Of a stretch of 64,000 nucleotides of DNA, positions 25,830 through 35,187 are shown one piece after another. The first letter of the stretch is position 1; each line of letters opens with the position of its first letter. The position numbers and the translations under genes are program-made. Source of the stretch: Sporisorium sorghi (taxonomy: Eukaryota > Basidiomycota > Ustilaginomycetes > Ustilaginales > Ustilaginaceae); contig JALCCG010000006.1 of assembly GCA_023212695.1 (NCBI GenBank), positions 62,001 to 126,000 of the forward strand. The letters are read 5' to 3'. The notes under the pieces are model-generated. The model did no database searches. It was given only the letters and a program-made list of their open reading frames with translations, and was not told the origin of the DNA.

Positions 25830-26444
25830 ATGAAATTGAAGAAGAAGGATATATTCTTCCAAACGCTGGAGAATATGGCCGATACGGTGGTACAAGCCGC
25901 AGATTATTTTTCGCAGCACGTTTCCAATCTTCAGGATGTGCTTGAATTCGCCAACGAAATGAAGAGATATGAGTCGCAGTGTGATACCTATACACATACA
26001 ATTATCACCGAGCTCAACAAAACGTTTATCACGCCAATCGAACGCGACGATATTATGGACCTGACAACCAGCTTGGACGATGTGATGGACGGACTGGAGG
26101 CTACGGCATCCCGATTCTATATGTATCAGTTGGGTAAACCTGATGAATACATGGTGCAGTTTGCGGAAATTCTGCGTCAATCGGCTTATGAAATCCAGAA
26201 AGCCATTCATTTGCTCTCCCAGAAAAAACTTCTGGCTATTCGTGAGTACACGATTCGCCTGAACGATCTGGAGAACCAAGGCGACGAACTGCTGCGTATC
26301 AGCATCAAGGATCTGTTCGCTACGGTATCTGACCCGATTCTGCTGATCAAGAAAAAAGAGATTTACGAACGACTTGAGACAACCACGGACACCTGCGAAG
26401 ACGTGGCTAATATGCTGGAATCCATCATTATGCGCAACTCGTAA
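25830..26444 (+). CDS. DUF47-family PhoU-like protein, partner of PiT transporter
   Basis: 204 residues, entirely helical, of standard DUF47 length. Typical blocks are ADYFSQHVSNLQDVLEFANE and FITPIERDDIMDLTTSLDDV, with acidic metal-binding clusters like those of PhoU. It lies 14 bases before the PiT gene. DUF47-PiT pairs are widespread and the DUF47 protein is thought to modulate low-affinity phosphate uptake. Confidence 0.93.
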   Translation: MKLKKKDIFFQTLENMADTVVQAADYFSQHVSNLQDVLEFANEMKRYESQCDTYTHTIITELNKTFITPIERDDIMDLTTSLDDVMDGLEATASRFYMYQLGKPDEYMVQFAEILRQSAYEIQKAIHLLSQKKLLAIREYTIRLNDLENQGDELLRISIKDLFATVSDPILLIKKKEIYERLETTTDTCEDVANMLESIIMRNS

Positions 26445-26458
26445 GGGAGTCCTGAACT

Positions 26459-27448
26459 ATGGATACAACGATGGTAGTACTAGTAATTGTTGTTTTTTTG
26501 GCGCTTGCATTTGACTTCATTAACGGGTTCCACGATACGGCGAACGCCATAGCAACATCGGTATCAACCCGGGCCTTGAAGCCGCGTGCGGCAATTTTAC
26601 TTGCAGCCGGCATGAACTTTGTCGGTGCGATGATGTTTACCGGCGTTGCCAAGACGATAGGGGGCAGCGTGGCGGATCCCGCAGCACTGGATAACGGTCT
26701 GCAGGTTGTGATTGCAACCCTGCTGTCAGCGATTATCTGGAACCTGGTCACCTGGTGGTTTGGTTTGCCGTCATCTTCTTCCCATGCTCTGATCGGAGCT
26801 TTGGCAGGAGCGGTATTCGTTGGAGCGGGTAGTGATAAGCTGAATTATGGCGGATTTACCGATATTGTGCTTGCGCTCATCCTATCACCCATTATCGCGT
26901 TTGTTATCGGTTATCTGGTGATGCAGCTGCTAAAAGTCATCTTTGCGAAGCGCAGTCCGCATACGGTGAACAAAGGCTTCCGTACTATGCAGATTTTTAC
27001 CGCGGCACTGCAATCCTTCACGCACGGTACCAACGATGCACAGAAGGCGATGGGGATTATCACCTTTGCCCTGGTTACGTCAGGTCAGCTGTCCGAGATG
27101 GAAGTTCCATTCTGGGTTAAACTCTCTGCAGCTACGGCGATGGCCCTTGGGACCTCGGTAGGTGGCTGGAAGATCATCAAAACCATGGGCACGAAGATTT
27201 TCAAAATCGAGCCGATCAACGGATTCGCTGCTGATTTCACGGGAGCTTCCGTTATCTTTTCAGCTACGCTGCTTCACTTGCCAATCAGTACGACGCATGC
27301 GATCACATCGGCCATACTCGGGGTAGGTTCAGCAAAACGCTTCTCCGCTGTAAAATGGTCACTGGCAGGACGTATTATTGTAACCTGGTTTATTACCATT
27401 CCGATTACGGCCGTGCTGGCAGGCATCATATTTAAAATTCTTTTCTAA
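26459..27448 (+). CDS. PiT-family inorganic phosphate transporter
   Basis: 329 residues with about ten membrane helices. The duplicated PiT signature is present: GFHDTANAIATSVSTRAL near residue 22 and SFTHGTNDAQKAMG near residue 190. It imports phosphate, usually as a metal-phosphate complex, with a proton. It is the second gene of the DUF47-pit operon and is closed by a terminator. Confidence 0.95.
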   Translation: MDTTMVVLVIVVFLALAFDFINGFHDTANAIATSVSTRALKPRAAILLAAGMNFVGAMMFTGVAKTIGGSVADPAALDNGLQVVIATLLSAIIWNLVTWWFGLPSSSSHALIGALAGAVFVGAGSDKLNYGGFTDIVLALILSPIIAFVIGYLVMQLLKVIFAKRSPHTVNKGFRTMQIFTAALQSFTHGTNDAQKAMGIITFALVTSGQLSEMEVPFWVKLSAATAMALGTSVGGWKIIKTMGTKIFKIEPINGFAADFTGASVIFSATLLHLPISTTHAITSAILGVGSAKRFSAVKWSLAGRIIVTWFITIPITAVLAGIIFKILF

Positions 27449-27492
27449 ACCAATTAACGCTACATTACACATAGATTATGGATAGTTGTGGG

Positions 27493-27520
27493 GCCAATCA
27501 GGAATCGATTGGCTTTTTTT
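27493..27520 (+). terminator. Terminator of the DUF47-pit operon
   Basis: GCCAATC and GATTGGC flank a seven-base loop and are followed by seven T, about 45 bases after the stop codon. Confidence 0.88.
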
Positions 27521-27562
27521 GTTTAAAGAAACAGCAGGTGCAGGGAAGGGGAGAATGCTATC

Positions 27563-28519
27563 ATGATTCGCACATTAGCCATTACGCCAAGCTATGAAAC
27601 GGTCACCGGGCTTTCACTCGAAGATATCCGGATGGAGGACTACGCCTGGATCTGGGCGGATTTCAGCAATCCTACGCCGGAGGAAGCGCGGATGCTGGAG
27701 AGTTATTTTCATTTTCATCCGCTGGCGGTGGAGGACTGTCTGCACATTCTGCAGCGGCCCAAGCTGGATTATTACGAACAAACGAAGTTTTTTGTCCTGC
27801 ATGCACTTCAGCCGGATACGCTGCAGGCGGTGGAGGTGGATCTGTTTCTGGGCCCTGCGTTTGTGGTCTCCTTCCACCAGCAGGAGCTATCCGAAATGGA
27901 TGATGCCTGGGAACGGGTGACCTCGGTCGCCGGCAAGGGACCGCTCGGTCAGGATGGTCCAAGCTTTACGGCATATACTATTATGGATAAGCTGGTGGAT
28001 CAGTATTTCCCGAGCCTGTTCGCCATCGAGGACGAGCTGGCCGAGCTCGAAAGCCAAGGGGAGAAGGATTCCGTTGAGGACCTGATGAATCAGGTGTTTG
28101 CGCTTCGTTCCAGACTGCTGCGCCTGCGGCGGACGGTCGTGCCGATGCGGGATCTGCTGTACCGGATCGTGAACTCGCAGCATATGGAGCATCACGCGCA
28201 CCATGCCTATTTTTCCGATATCTATGATCACCTGCTGAAGCTGGCGGACATGATTGAGGCGGACCGCGAGATGACGGCGGATCTTCGGGACAGTTACATA
28301 TCGGTGAATTCGAACCGGATGAACACGATTATGAAAACACTCACGGTCATCACGACCATATTCATGCCGCTCACCCTGATCGCCGGGATTTACGGGATGA
28401 ATTTTGAGAATATGCCGGAGCTTGGGTGGCATTATGGATATTTCCTTGTGCTTCTGCTGATGTTTGTGCTCGGCGGAGGCATGGTGACGTGGTTTATTCG
28501 GCGAGGCTGGTTTAAATAA
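27563..28519 (+). CDS. corA: CorA-type magnesium transporter
   Basis: 318 residues: a large cytosolic N-terminal domain, a long stalk helix, and two C-terminal membrane helices. The pore-mouth signature YGMNFENMPE lies at the end of the first membrane helix, near residue 282. The protein ends with basic residues (WFIRRGWFK), as is usual. It forms a pentamer conducting Mg2+ (or Co2+/Ni2+). GGGGAGAATGCTATC precedes ATG. Confidence 0.95.
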   Translation: MIRTLAITPSYETVTGLSLEDIRMEDYAWIWADFSNPTPEEARMLESYFHFHPLAVEDCLHILQRPKLDYYEQTKFFVLHALQPDTLQAVEVDLFLGPAFVVSFHQQELSEMDDAWERVTSVAGKGPLGQDGPSFTAYTIMDKLVDQYFPSLFAIEDELAELESQGEKDSVEDLMNQVFALRSRLLRLRRTVVPMRDLLYRIVNSQHMEHHAHHAYFSDIYDHLLKLADMIEADREMTADLRDSYISVNSNRMNTIMKTLTVITTIFMPLTLIAGIYGMNFENMPELGWHYGYFLVLLLMFVLGGGMVTWFIRRGWFK

Positions 28520-28717
28520 GAGGGTTCGTGGATGTGAAGTCGTTAAGCTCTTCTGAATCAGACGGACTTCCTTCCAGTGTCTCTGCCGTTCCAAGTGTTA
28601 GGTAAATGTTGATCGGATCATCGGGAAGGGTTGTCCTACATAAAAAAGGCCAATGCTGAATCGCTGTGGTTCTTGTTCTTCCGTAAGGGGTATAAGCTTG
28701 CTGAGGGGGGACTGCAT

Positions 28718-29083
28718 ATGAAGCCTGGGCTCAAACCACATCCCAAGAAGCGTACATCGCGTCATCAAGATGAGCCTGTTCGTAACCGGCTCCTGCGCCG
28801 GATGTTCCGCTTGGCCTGGAAACGAAAGCGTAAGCTGGCCGTTACGAACCGTTACGAGGTTGGCATGGTCATCAGCGAAATTATGACAGGGATACTATTC
28901 ATCGCGGGCAGCATTCTGATGTTCTATCCGCAGATGAAGCGGATTGCGACGGTGCTGTATCTGCTGGGCAGCATTACGATGCTGCTGCGTTCCGGTCTGC
29001 GCGGCTCCTATTGGTTCCGCCTGAAGTCACTCGAGAGCGACGAGCAGCAAGAAGCCGGTCCCGAAGGGGACTGGACGCGCTGA
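28718..29083 (+). CDS. YrhK-domain small membrane protein
   Basis: 121 residues from ATG 28718, which has GAGGGGGG 7 bases upstream; a longer frame from 28631 has no ribosome site. The N-terminal 45 residues are Arg/Lys-rich (RRMFRLAWKRKRKLAVTNRYE), followed by two membrane helices (IMTGILFIAGSILMFYP and IATVLYLLGSITMLLRSG) matching the YrhK pattern. Function unknown. Confidence 0.75.
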   Translation: MKPGLKPHPKKRTSRHQDEPVRNRLLRRMFRLAWKRKRKLAVTNRYEVGMVISEIMTGILFIAGSILMFYPQMKRIATVLYLLGSITMLLRSGLRGSYWFRLKSLESDEQQEAGPEGDWTR

Positions 29084-29112
29084 ATAGGATCATATTTTAG
29101 GAAAAAAGATAG

Positions 29113-29143
29113 GGCTCCAGTCTGGAATTGACAGACCGGAGCC
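29113..29143. terminator. Hairpin after the YrhK-like gene
   Basis: GGCTCCAGTCTG and CAGACCGGAGCC pair across a seven-base loop with one mismatch. The T run is weak. Probable terminator. Confidence 0.5.
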
Positions 29144-29297
29144 TACTTCGTCATGTATGAGCTTGCTATTTATCCCGCCTGTTGTTCGCTAAGGCGCAGC
29201 TGCGCTGTTGGTTAGAGCAGATCGTCTCAGCTGTTCAGAGGCTGTGGTCTTGCTGAAATGCGCGGTGCTGGTGCTGATGCCGAGATTTCACCTCAGA

Positions 29298-29915
29298 TTA
29301 ACGACGACGTCTGCCTTTGCGTGATCCTGAGCTTTTGCGCGAGCCGGAATGTCGTCTGCCCCCCGAGGACCGGCGTTTCCGCGGTCTGTATTCGTAGTCG
29401 TCGTTCTGGTCCGTGTATGCCGTGGATGATCCGCGGCCGCCCTTCTTCTTCGTGAACGCGCCTGCAAGCAGGGAAACCATGGGCGCAAGCTGCTGGAAGC
29501 CCTGCATGACCTTCTGTACCTTGCCGATGTTGTTAACCAGCCCGTCGATGCCCCCCATCCGATCGATGAGGCCCTTGACGTCACTCAGATTGTTGACCCC
29601 GAGTCCGCCAAGGAGTTTGCTTATTCCGCCTCCACTCCCGCTGCCGCCTCCGCCGAGGAGACTTGCCAGACCCCCGCCGCCAGAGTTGCTGGATGGTGTT
29701 AGAGCCGAAGCCGAAGCCTCCATGCCCGGTACAGGCAGCGTATCGTTTGAAAGAGCGTCAGCGTATGGATACAGATTGGATTCGCCGACTTCTGAAAAAT
29801 CGCTGTATGGAGAAATACCGGGGTATGACGTTGGCTCCTGCGGCAGTGAATCATATTCGCTTAGCGAGCGCTTAGAGGAAGGTCGGCGATGATAATAGTG
29901 AGAATGACCAGTCAT
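29298..29915 (-). CDS. YqfQ/VrrA-like low-complexity protein
   Basis: 205 residues in three parts: a His/Ser/Tyr/Pro-rich N-terminus, a Gly/Ser/Leu-rich core (GGGGLASLLGGGGSGSGG) followed by an amphipathic region (DVKGLIDRMGGIDGLVNNIG), and a very basic Arg/Ser tail (GSRKSSGSRKGRRRR). This resembles the YqfQ/VrrA-type spore or cell-surface proteins of Bacillales, but the match is by composition and layout. AAGGAAAGTG precedes ATG. The basic tail could bind nucleic acid or cell-wall polymers. Confidence 0.6.
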   Translation of the reverse strand: MTGHSHYYHRRPSSKRSLSEYDSLPQEPTSYPGISPYSDFSEVGESNLYPYADALSNDTLPVPGMEASASALTPSSNSGGGGLASLLGGGGSGSGGGISKLLGGLGVNNLSDVKGLIDRMGGIDGLVNNIGKVQKVMQGFQQLAPMVSLLAGAFTKKKGGRGSSTAYTDQNDDYEYRPRKRRSSGGRRHSGSRKSSGSRKGRRRR

Positions 29916-30205
29916 GATATCACTTTCCTTTGTGAGTTAAGATACTATACTGTATGATACGGGCGGGCGATGGGTTTAGGCGAATACCCCTATTTTCGGG
30001 ATAGGAGCGGAATCGGGCGATGGCCCAGGAAGGTTTTGGCGTGTCCTTCGTTAGGTTAAAATAAGAGAGTACATCAGGGTGAATGACCTCTCGTAATGGT
30101 TGTCCTGCAGTGCGTGAAATCGTTAATGCTTGAAAAGACTATATCCGCTCGGGTACAATGGGAGTGCGAGTGTTATACACAGTAACAATAGGGGATGATC
30201 ATCCA

Positions 30206-30496
30206 GTGCAATTAAAGAAGTTAAATGATAAAAGCATCGATCAATTATTCGAAGCTGTATTAACCCTGAGCAGTGTGGAAGAATGCTATGTATTCTTCGA
30301 TGATCTCTGCACCGTGAACGAAATCCAGTCCTTGTCACAACGGCTCGAAGTAGCGCGTATGCTTGGCAAGGGTTGCACATACAACCAGATTGAAGCAGAA
30401 ACGGGAGCAAGCACCGCAACCATCTCGCGTGTGAAGCGTTGCCTGAATTACGGCAATGACGGTTATAAAATGACGCTGGAGCGTTTAGGGCGTTAA
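30206..30496 (+). CDS. YerC/TrpR-related DNA-binding protein
   Basis: 96 residues from GTG 30206, chosen because the protein then matches the length and first residues of B. subtilis YerC and has GGGGATG upstream. A longer ATG frame from 30158 adds 16 unrelated residues. The TrpR-like helix-turn-helix lies in SLSQRLEVARMLGKGCTYNQ and TGASTATISRVKRCLNYG, which is highly conserved in the family. Its regulon is not established. It is the first gene of a close-set run with the CbiX-like and dgkB genes. Confidence 0.88.
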   Translation: MQLKKLNDKSIDQLFEAVLTLSSVEECYVFFDDLCTVNEIQSLSQRLEVARMLGKGCTYNQIEAETGASTATISRVKRCLNYGNDGYKMTLERLGR

Positions 30497-30500
30497 CACC

Positions 30501-31265
30501 ATGACGAAGCCGGGTGTGCTGGTCATTAGTCATGGTTCGCGTGAACAGAACTGGGTGTCGCTGGTGGACGAAGCTGTCCACGAATTGGCGTCCCGCATGG
30601 ATATACCGGTCGTATCTTCCTATCTGGAATTGGTAGAAGGCCGTCTGATTCAAGACGGCATCACGGCCTTGGAGGATCAGGGTGTCACTGACATCGTGGT
30701 CATTCCGTTATTTGTCTCGTCCGGCAGCACACATGTTGACGAAATAGCTTATGCTATAGGAGCGAAGGCTGTTCCGGACATGGAAACCGACCTTGCGCCG
30801 TTCAGGGTACGATCCCGGATTCACTTCGGTGCGCCGATGGATGACGACCCCGAGATTGCCGCAATGGTATGGGATAAAGTAAGAGAGCTGTCCGTGAATC
30901 CGGCGAAGGAGATTATTCTTCTTGTCGGACACGGCAGCAGGCATGATCTGTTTCGCCGCCGCTGGGAAAAGGGTATTAACTCATTGGCACGGCGAGTTAG
31001 CGAAGTAAGCGGTACAAGCGCGGATTATGCCTTACTCAGTCCCGGCGATGTGCGGGACAAAGTGACAGCATGGATGGAGCGCGGCTGCGATGTGATCGTA
31101 GCTCCGCTTTTTTTGAGTGAGGGGTATTTTACGGAGAAGGTTATACCCGATCGGCTCGAGGGGCTTGAGTGCCGGTATTCCGGCAGGACTTTGCTTCCAC
31201 ACCCGCTGCTTCCGCAGTGGATGGAGTCGCAGGCCAAACTTCTTCTTCAATCCTTGAAATCATAA
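30501..31265 (+). CDS. CbiX/SirB-type sirohydrochlorin chelatase-like protein
   Basis: 254 residues with two tandem CbiX domains. The catalytic His motif occurs twice, ISHGSRE near residue 10 and VGHGSRH near residue 143, each followed by an IPLF- or APLFLSEG-type metal-site segment. Such two-domain proteins insert Co2+ or Fe2+ into sirohydrochlorin. No sirohaem or cobalamin genes are nearby, so the physiological metal is open. It starts 4 bases after yerC. Confidence 0.88.
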   Translation: MTKPGVLVISHGSREQNWVSLVDEAVHELASRMDIPVVSSYLELVEGRLIQDGITALEDQGVTDIVVIPLFVSSGSTHVDEIAYAIGAKAVPDMETDLAPFRVRSRIHFGAPMDDDPEIAAMVWDKVRELSVNPAKEIILLVGHGSRHDLFRRRWEKGINSLARRVSEVSGTSADYALLSPGDVRDKVTAWMERGCDVIVAPLFLSEGYFTEKVIPDRLEGLECRYSGRTLLPHPLLPQWMESQAKLLLQSLKS

Positions 31266-31283
31266 GTAGGTGGCGTATCGTTA

Positions 31284-32165
31284 ATGAGAAGTGCAAGGTT
31301 AATCTATAATCCAACCTCCGGCCGGGAGGAGATGAAGCGTCGGCTTGCTGATATTTTGGACCGTCTTGACAGTGCTGGCATTGAAACCTCCAGTCATGCT
31401 ACCAAGGGGGAGGGAGATGCTACCCGTGAAGCTGCAGATGCTGTAGAGCGGGGGTACGATCTTGTGATTGCCGCCGGAGGAGACGGAACGATCAATGAAG
31501 TCATCAACGGGATGGCTGGCAGGGATAACCTTCCGCCGCTCGGCATATTCCCTATGGGGACCACGAATGATTTTGCACGGGCACTCGGCATCTCGAAGAA
31601 CTGGGAGGAGTACTGCGATCTGGTGATTCGAGGCGAGACGCGTCCGATTGACGTGGGCAAAGCCAATGATCGCTACTTCATTAATATAGCGGGCGGCGGT
31701 ACGCTGACCGAGCTCACCTACGAGGTGCCGAGCAAGCTGAAGACGATGATCGGGCAGCTGGCGTATTATTTGAAGGGGATCGAGAAAATGGTCAGCCTCA
31801 CGCCGCAGGAGCTCATCATCAACGCCAGCGGTCACGAGGCGATCCATGACGAATTCATGGTGTTCCTCATTGCCAACAGCAACTCAGTCGGCGGCTTTGA
31901 CAAAATCGCGCCAGGCGCGAGCATTGACGACGGCTTGTTCGACGTCATTGCACTGCGCAAGTGCAATCTGGCGGAGTTCGTGCGCGTCGCTACCCTCGCC
32001 CTGCGCGGCGAGCATATCAACGACAAGAAGGTCGTGCATTTCCGCACCGACTATATGGAGGTCGTCTCTCCCGGACCGGTTCAACTGAACCTGGACGGCG
32101 AGTTCGGCGGCGTCCTGCCGGGCACGTTCCGCGTCCTGCCGCAGCATTTAAGGATTTTTGGGTGA
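31284..32165 (+). CDS. dgkB: Diacylglycerol kinase (lipid kinase of the DagK/YegS family)
   Basis: 293 residues. The nucleotide-binding signature GGDGTINEVINGMA lies near residues 66-79, and PMGTTNDFARALG follows near 95. The C-terminal half is the beta-sandwich domain ending VLPQHLRIFG. It phosphorylates diacylglycerol released by lipoteichoic acid synthesis, returning it to phospholipid synthesis. It lies upstream of rlmD, as often in Bacillales. Confidence 0.92.
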   Translation: MRSARLIYNPTSGREEMKRRLADILDRLDSAGIETSSHATKGEGDATREAADAVERGYDLVIAAGGDGTINEVINGMAGRDNLPPLGIFPMGTTNDFARALGISKNWEEYCDLVIRGETRPIDVGKANDRYFINIAGGGTLTELTYEVPSKLKTMIGQLAYYLKGIEKMVSLTPQELIINASGHEAIHDEFMVFLIANSNSVGGFDKIAPGASIDDGLFDVIALRKCNLAEFVRVATLALRGEHINDKKVVHFRTDYMEVVSPGPVQLNLDGEFGGVLPGTFRVLPQHLRIFG

Positions 32166-32367
32166 GATGGGGCAGGTAGAGAGGCGGATGGCATCGGGGC
32201 GCGTAAGGCGTGATGGTTGCTGCCGATGGCTCAGCGTGGACTGTTGGCATTAGCGATGGATAGGCGATTGGGGCGATGGGCCATGGAACGAGATGGAACA
32301 GGCCGAAGATCGCCGCTTAGGCTCCAGGCTCTTGTAAGTAAATGATTGGATTTGCAGGCTGGATGGA

Positions 32368-32396
32368 TTGAATAACATACGAGGCTCCCGTATAAT
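32368..32396 (+). promoter_or_regulatory. Strong sigma-A-type promoter before rlmD leader
   Basis: TTGAAT (32368-32373) and a perfect TATAAT (32391-32396) are separated by exactly 17 bases. Transcription would start near 32403. Confidence 0.65.
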
Positions 32397-32405
32397 GATG
32401 GACGT

Positions 32406-32444
32406 GAGCTTGTGCGCTAAGCTCCCTTGGGGGAGCTTTTTGTT
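32406..32444 (+). promoter_or_regulatory. Terminator with overlapping alternative hairpin (attenuator-like leader)
   Basis: AAGCTCCC and GGGAGCTT (32419-32438) pair around TTGG and end in TTTTTG, a complete terminator only about 40 bases after the promoter. AAGCTC at 32419-32424 can instead pair with GAGCTT at 32406-32411. The two hairpins exclude each other, as in an attenuator. rlmD begins 115 bases later. A very short terminated RNA is the alternative. Confidence 0.55.
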
Positions 32445-32558
32445 GTTTAAGCGAAGGAACAGTAACGGAGAGCTTCCGCTTTGATTATGGATGATGATCC
32501 GATGGGGAATATAGAGTAGCAAGAGACAAGTTGAACGGAAAGAAGTGAACAGCACATC

Positions 32559-34133
32559 ATGAAGAAGAACCGCAAGGGAAGCGACACGCGCCGCAGCGGC
32601 AAGCCGGCGGCTTCGGAGGCCCTCTTGGACCTGCCGGTGGCGAAGAACGACGAGGTCGTGATCGATATTATAGGAATGAACCATGACGGGGAAGGGGTCG
32701 GCCGTGCGGACGGCTACACCCTGTTCGTTCAGGGCGCCCTGCCGGGCGAGAAGGCCCGGGTGAAGGTGCTCAAGACCAAGAAGCAGTATGGCTACGCCAA
32801 GCTGCTGGAACTGGTCGAGCAGAGCCCGAACCGCATCGCGGCCCCGTGCCCGATCTACGACCAATGCGGCGGCTGCCAGCTCCAGCATATGCGTTACGCC
32901 GGTCAGCTGGAGTGGAAGCGCCAGCTGGTGGTGGACAACCTGGAGCGGATCGGGAAGCTGCGGGTGGCGCGTGAGGCGGCAGGTGCTGGAGAGACGCGTG
33001 TGGACGAAAAGCCGAGTGGCGCAGATGGTGGAGGGGGCATTGAGAATTCTGAAACCAATGGGGCGAATCCTGCCGTGTCCGGCGTTGAATCAGATCAAGA
33101 GGGGATTCTCGTGCGTCCAACACTCGGTATGAGCGAGCCTTGGCGCTACCGCAACAAGTCCCAGGTGCCCATCGGTATAACAGAAGGCGGCCTGGTCGGC
33201 GGCTTCTACGCCCGTGGCAGCCACCGGATCGTGGATATGGAGACGTGCCTCATTCAGCATGAGCAGAACGACGAGGTCGTCAGCCGCGTCAAAGCCATCG
33301 GGCGGAAGCTAGGCATCACCGCGTACAATGAAGAGACAGGCCAAGGCCTGCTTCGCCATGTGGTGGTCAAGATCGGGTTTGCTACCCGTGAGATGATGAT
33401 TGTGCTCGTGACCAATGGTGAGCGCATTCCACGCGTGAACGAGTGGATCGCGGCAATCCGCGAAGAGCTCCCCGCTGTGGTGAGCATCTGCCAGAACGTG
33501 AACACACGCAAAACGAACGTGATCTTCGGTGATGTAACCCGTGTCCTGTGGGGGCGTGAGGTCATCCATGACTATATCGGCGATGTGAAGTTCGCGATTT
33601 CCGCGCGTTCCTTCTATCAGGTGAACCCAGCTCAGACGGAAGTACTGTACGGTAAAACGGTGGAGTATGCAGGATTAACCGGAGCGGAGACCGTGATTGA
33701 CGCCTATTGTGGCATCGGAACGATATCTCTGTTCTTGGCTCAACATGCCAAAAAGGTGTATGGGGTCGAGATCGTGAAGGAAGCGATCGAGGATGCGCGT
33801 GCGAATGCGGAACTGAACTGTATGAAGCATGTGGAGTTTGAAGTTGGCGCATCTGAGGATGTGATTCCACGCTGGAAAGAGCAGGGCATCAAGGCGGATG
33901 TGATCGTGGTCGATCCTCCGCGTAAGGGTTGTGATCCGCGACTCTTGGAGACGATCCTTGAGATGAAGCCGGAGCGGGTGGTGTATGTGAGCTGTAATCA
34001 GTCAACGCTGGCAAGGGATTTACGAGTGTTGGAGGATGGCGGGTATCGGACGGTGGAGGTTACGCCGGTGGATATGTTTCCGCATACGGTGCATGTGGAG
34101 AGTGTTTGTTCTTTGATCTATAAGGGTTTTTAG
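32559..34133 (+). CDS. rlmD: 23S rRNA (uracil-C5)-methyltransferase RlmD-type
   Basis: 524 residues. An N-terminal TRAM domain (residues 25-88) is followed by the [4Fe-4S] cysteines CPIYDQCGGC (near residues 94-103) with a later Cys in DMETCLIQH. The SAM site is VIDAYCGIGTISLF, then DPPRKGCD and the catalytic Cys in VSCNQSTLARDL. It methylates C5 of a uridine in 23S rRNA. A 50-residue low-complexity insert (Gly/Ala/Glu-rich, near residues 145-190) sits between the cluster domain and the methylase. B. subtilis RlmCD-type dual specificity is possible. Confidence 0.93.
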   Translation: MKKNRKGSDTRRSGKPAASEALLDLPVAKNDEVVIDIIGMNHDGEGVGRADGYTLFVQGALPGEKARVKVLKTKKQYGYAKLLELVEQSPNRIAAPCPIYDQCGGCQLQHMRYAGQLEWKRQLVVDNLERIGKLRVAREAAGAGETRVDEKPSGADGGGGIENSETNGANPAVSGVESDQEGILVRPTLGMSEPWRYRNKSQVPIGITEGGLVGGFYARGSHRIVDMETCLIQHEQNDEVVSRVKAIGRKLGITAYNEETGQGLLRHVVVKIGFATREMMIVLVTNGERIPRVNEWIAAIREELPAVVSICQNVNTRKTNVIFGDVTRVLWGREVIHDYIGDVKFAISARSFYQVNPAQTEVLYGKTVEYAGLTGAETVIDAYCGIGTISLFLAQHAKKVYGVEIVKEAIEDARANAELNCMKHVEFEVGASEDVIPRWKEQGIKADVIVVDPPRKGCDPRLLETILEMKPERVVYVSCNQSTLARDLRVLEDGGYRTVEVTPVDMFPHTVHVESVCSLIYKGF

Positions 34134-34159
34134 TAAAGAGATTAGTAGGGGGGCGAAAT

Positions 34160-34190
34160 GGGGACGGAAGTTATTACCGTTCCCGTTTTC
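34160..34190 (+). terminator. Terminator after rlmD
   Basis: GGGACGG and CCGTTCCC pair with one bulged base, followed by GTTTTC, about 30 bases after the stop codon. Confidence 0.55.
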
Positions 34191-34197
34191 GTAATAG

Positions 34198-35170
34198 ATT
34201 GACTCGAATTTTTAGCCGCTGATTTATCTGCGGATCTTAATGCATGGCCGTAAACATTCATGGTGGTGTTGATATCCCCATGTCCAAGTCTTTCGGATAT
34301 TATTTTAGTGCGAACCCCTTGATTAATGAGTAAAGTAGCTTAAGTATGCCGAAGATCATGGAATCGAATGTATCTTAAATTGTTTTTCTTGATGAAGTTA
34401 CGAAACCATAAGTAAGGTCGCTCTTGATGGAAGCTCTCCCATCAGGATGACAAAACCTAAGCAATAATCATCTATCATGGATGTGGTTGCGTTCTTTCAT
34501 CTTATGACGATAATAATCTCGTAGTTCCTCTAATATCGAACTGGGCAGTGAAACTTTATGTTTAGAATTTTTTGTTTTCGGTTCTTTCATATGTGCAACT
34601 CCAGCAGGAGATATTGAAACACTTTGTACAACGTCGATAATGCTTGAATTCCAGTCGATATGCTTCCACTCCAAAACCAAGCAGTTCACCTCGCCTTAAT
34701 CCAGTAGCAAGGGATAGGCTAACCATAACCCTCCAATGTATAGGTTCTTTTTGTAATGCGTTCAAAAGCGTCTGAACATCTTCTTCATTGTATGGAATAA
34801 TCACATTATGGTTTACGAGAGGTTTCTTAACTTCAGAAACTGGATTTTATTAGATTAATTTCCATTCGAGAGCACAAGGAAATATTTTTCAATACTCGAT
34901 GATTGATTTCAATTGTACCAGAAGATAATTTCCCTATTCTAAATCCTTGCCTTTTACCATCATCTAACAGCGAGTTAATAAATCTAACGATGTGCATTGT
35001 TTTAATATGGTCAATCCGTAAGTGGCCGAATGCTGGGAGAATTCTATTTTTTTAAATTAGATAAATAAGAGTACAAGGTCTTTTCTGCCAGATGTCTATT
35101 TGGTATTTTTATTCCTACTTTTTTTACAAATGTGGTGCTTATAAACAAAATCTTAGTTCCTACACGAAGC
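34198..35170 (-). pseudogene. Decayed phage-type tyrosine integrase
   Basis: Pieces in different minus-strand frames read in family order. An N-terminal arm domain lies near 35030-35170 (AEKTLYSYLSNLKK), then the core-binding domain (HIKTMHIVRFINSLLDDGKR) and the catalytic start TGLRRGELLG. A frameshift near 34680 follows, then VLEWKHIDWNSSIIDV. HDLRHT is followed by a stop codon near 34350, and the last segment is SERLGHGDINTTMNVYGH. The catalytic Arg, HxxR, His and Tyr are recognisable, but stops and at least two frameshifts make it inactive. It marks a prophage that once lay beside rlmD. Confidence 0.85.
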
Positions 35171-35187
35171 TGTGGAATTCTACCTGC

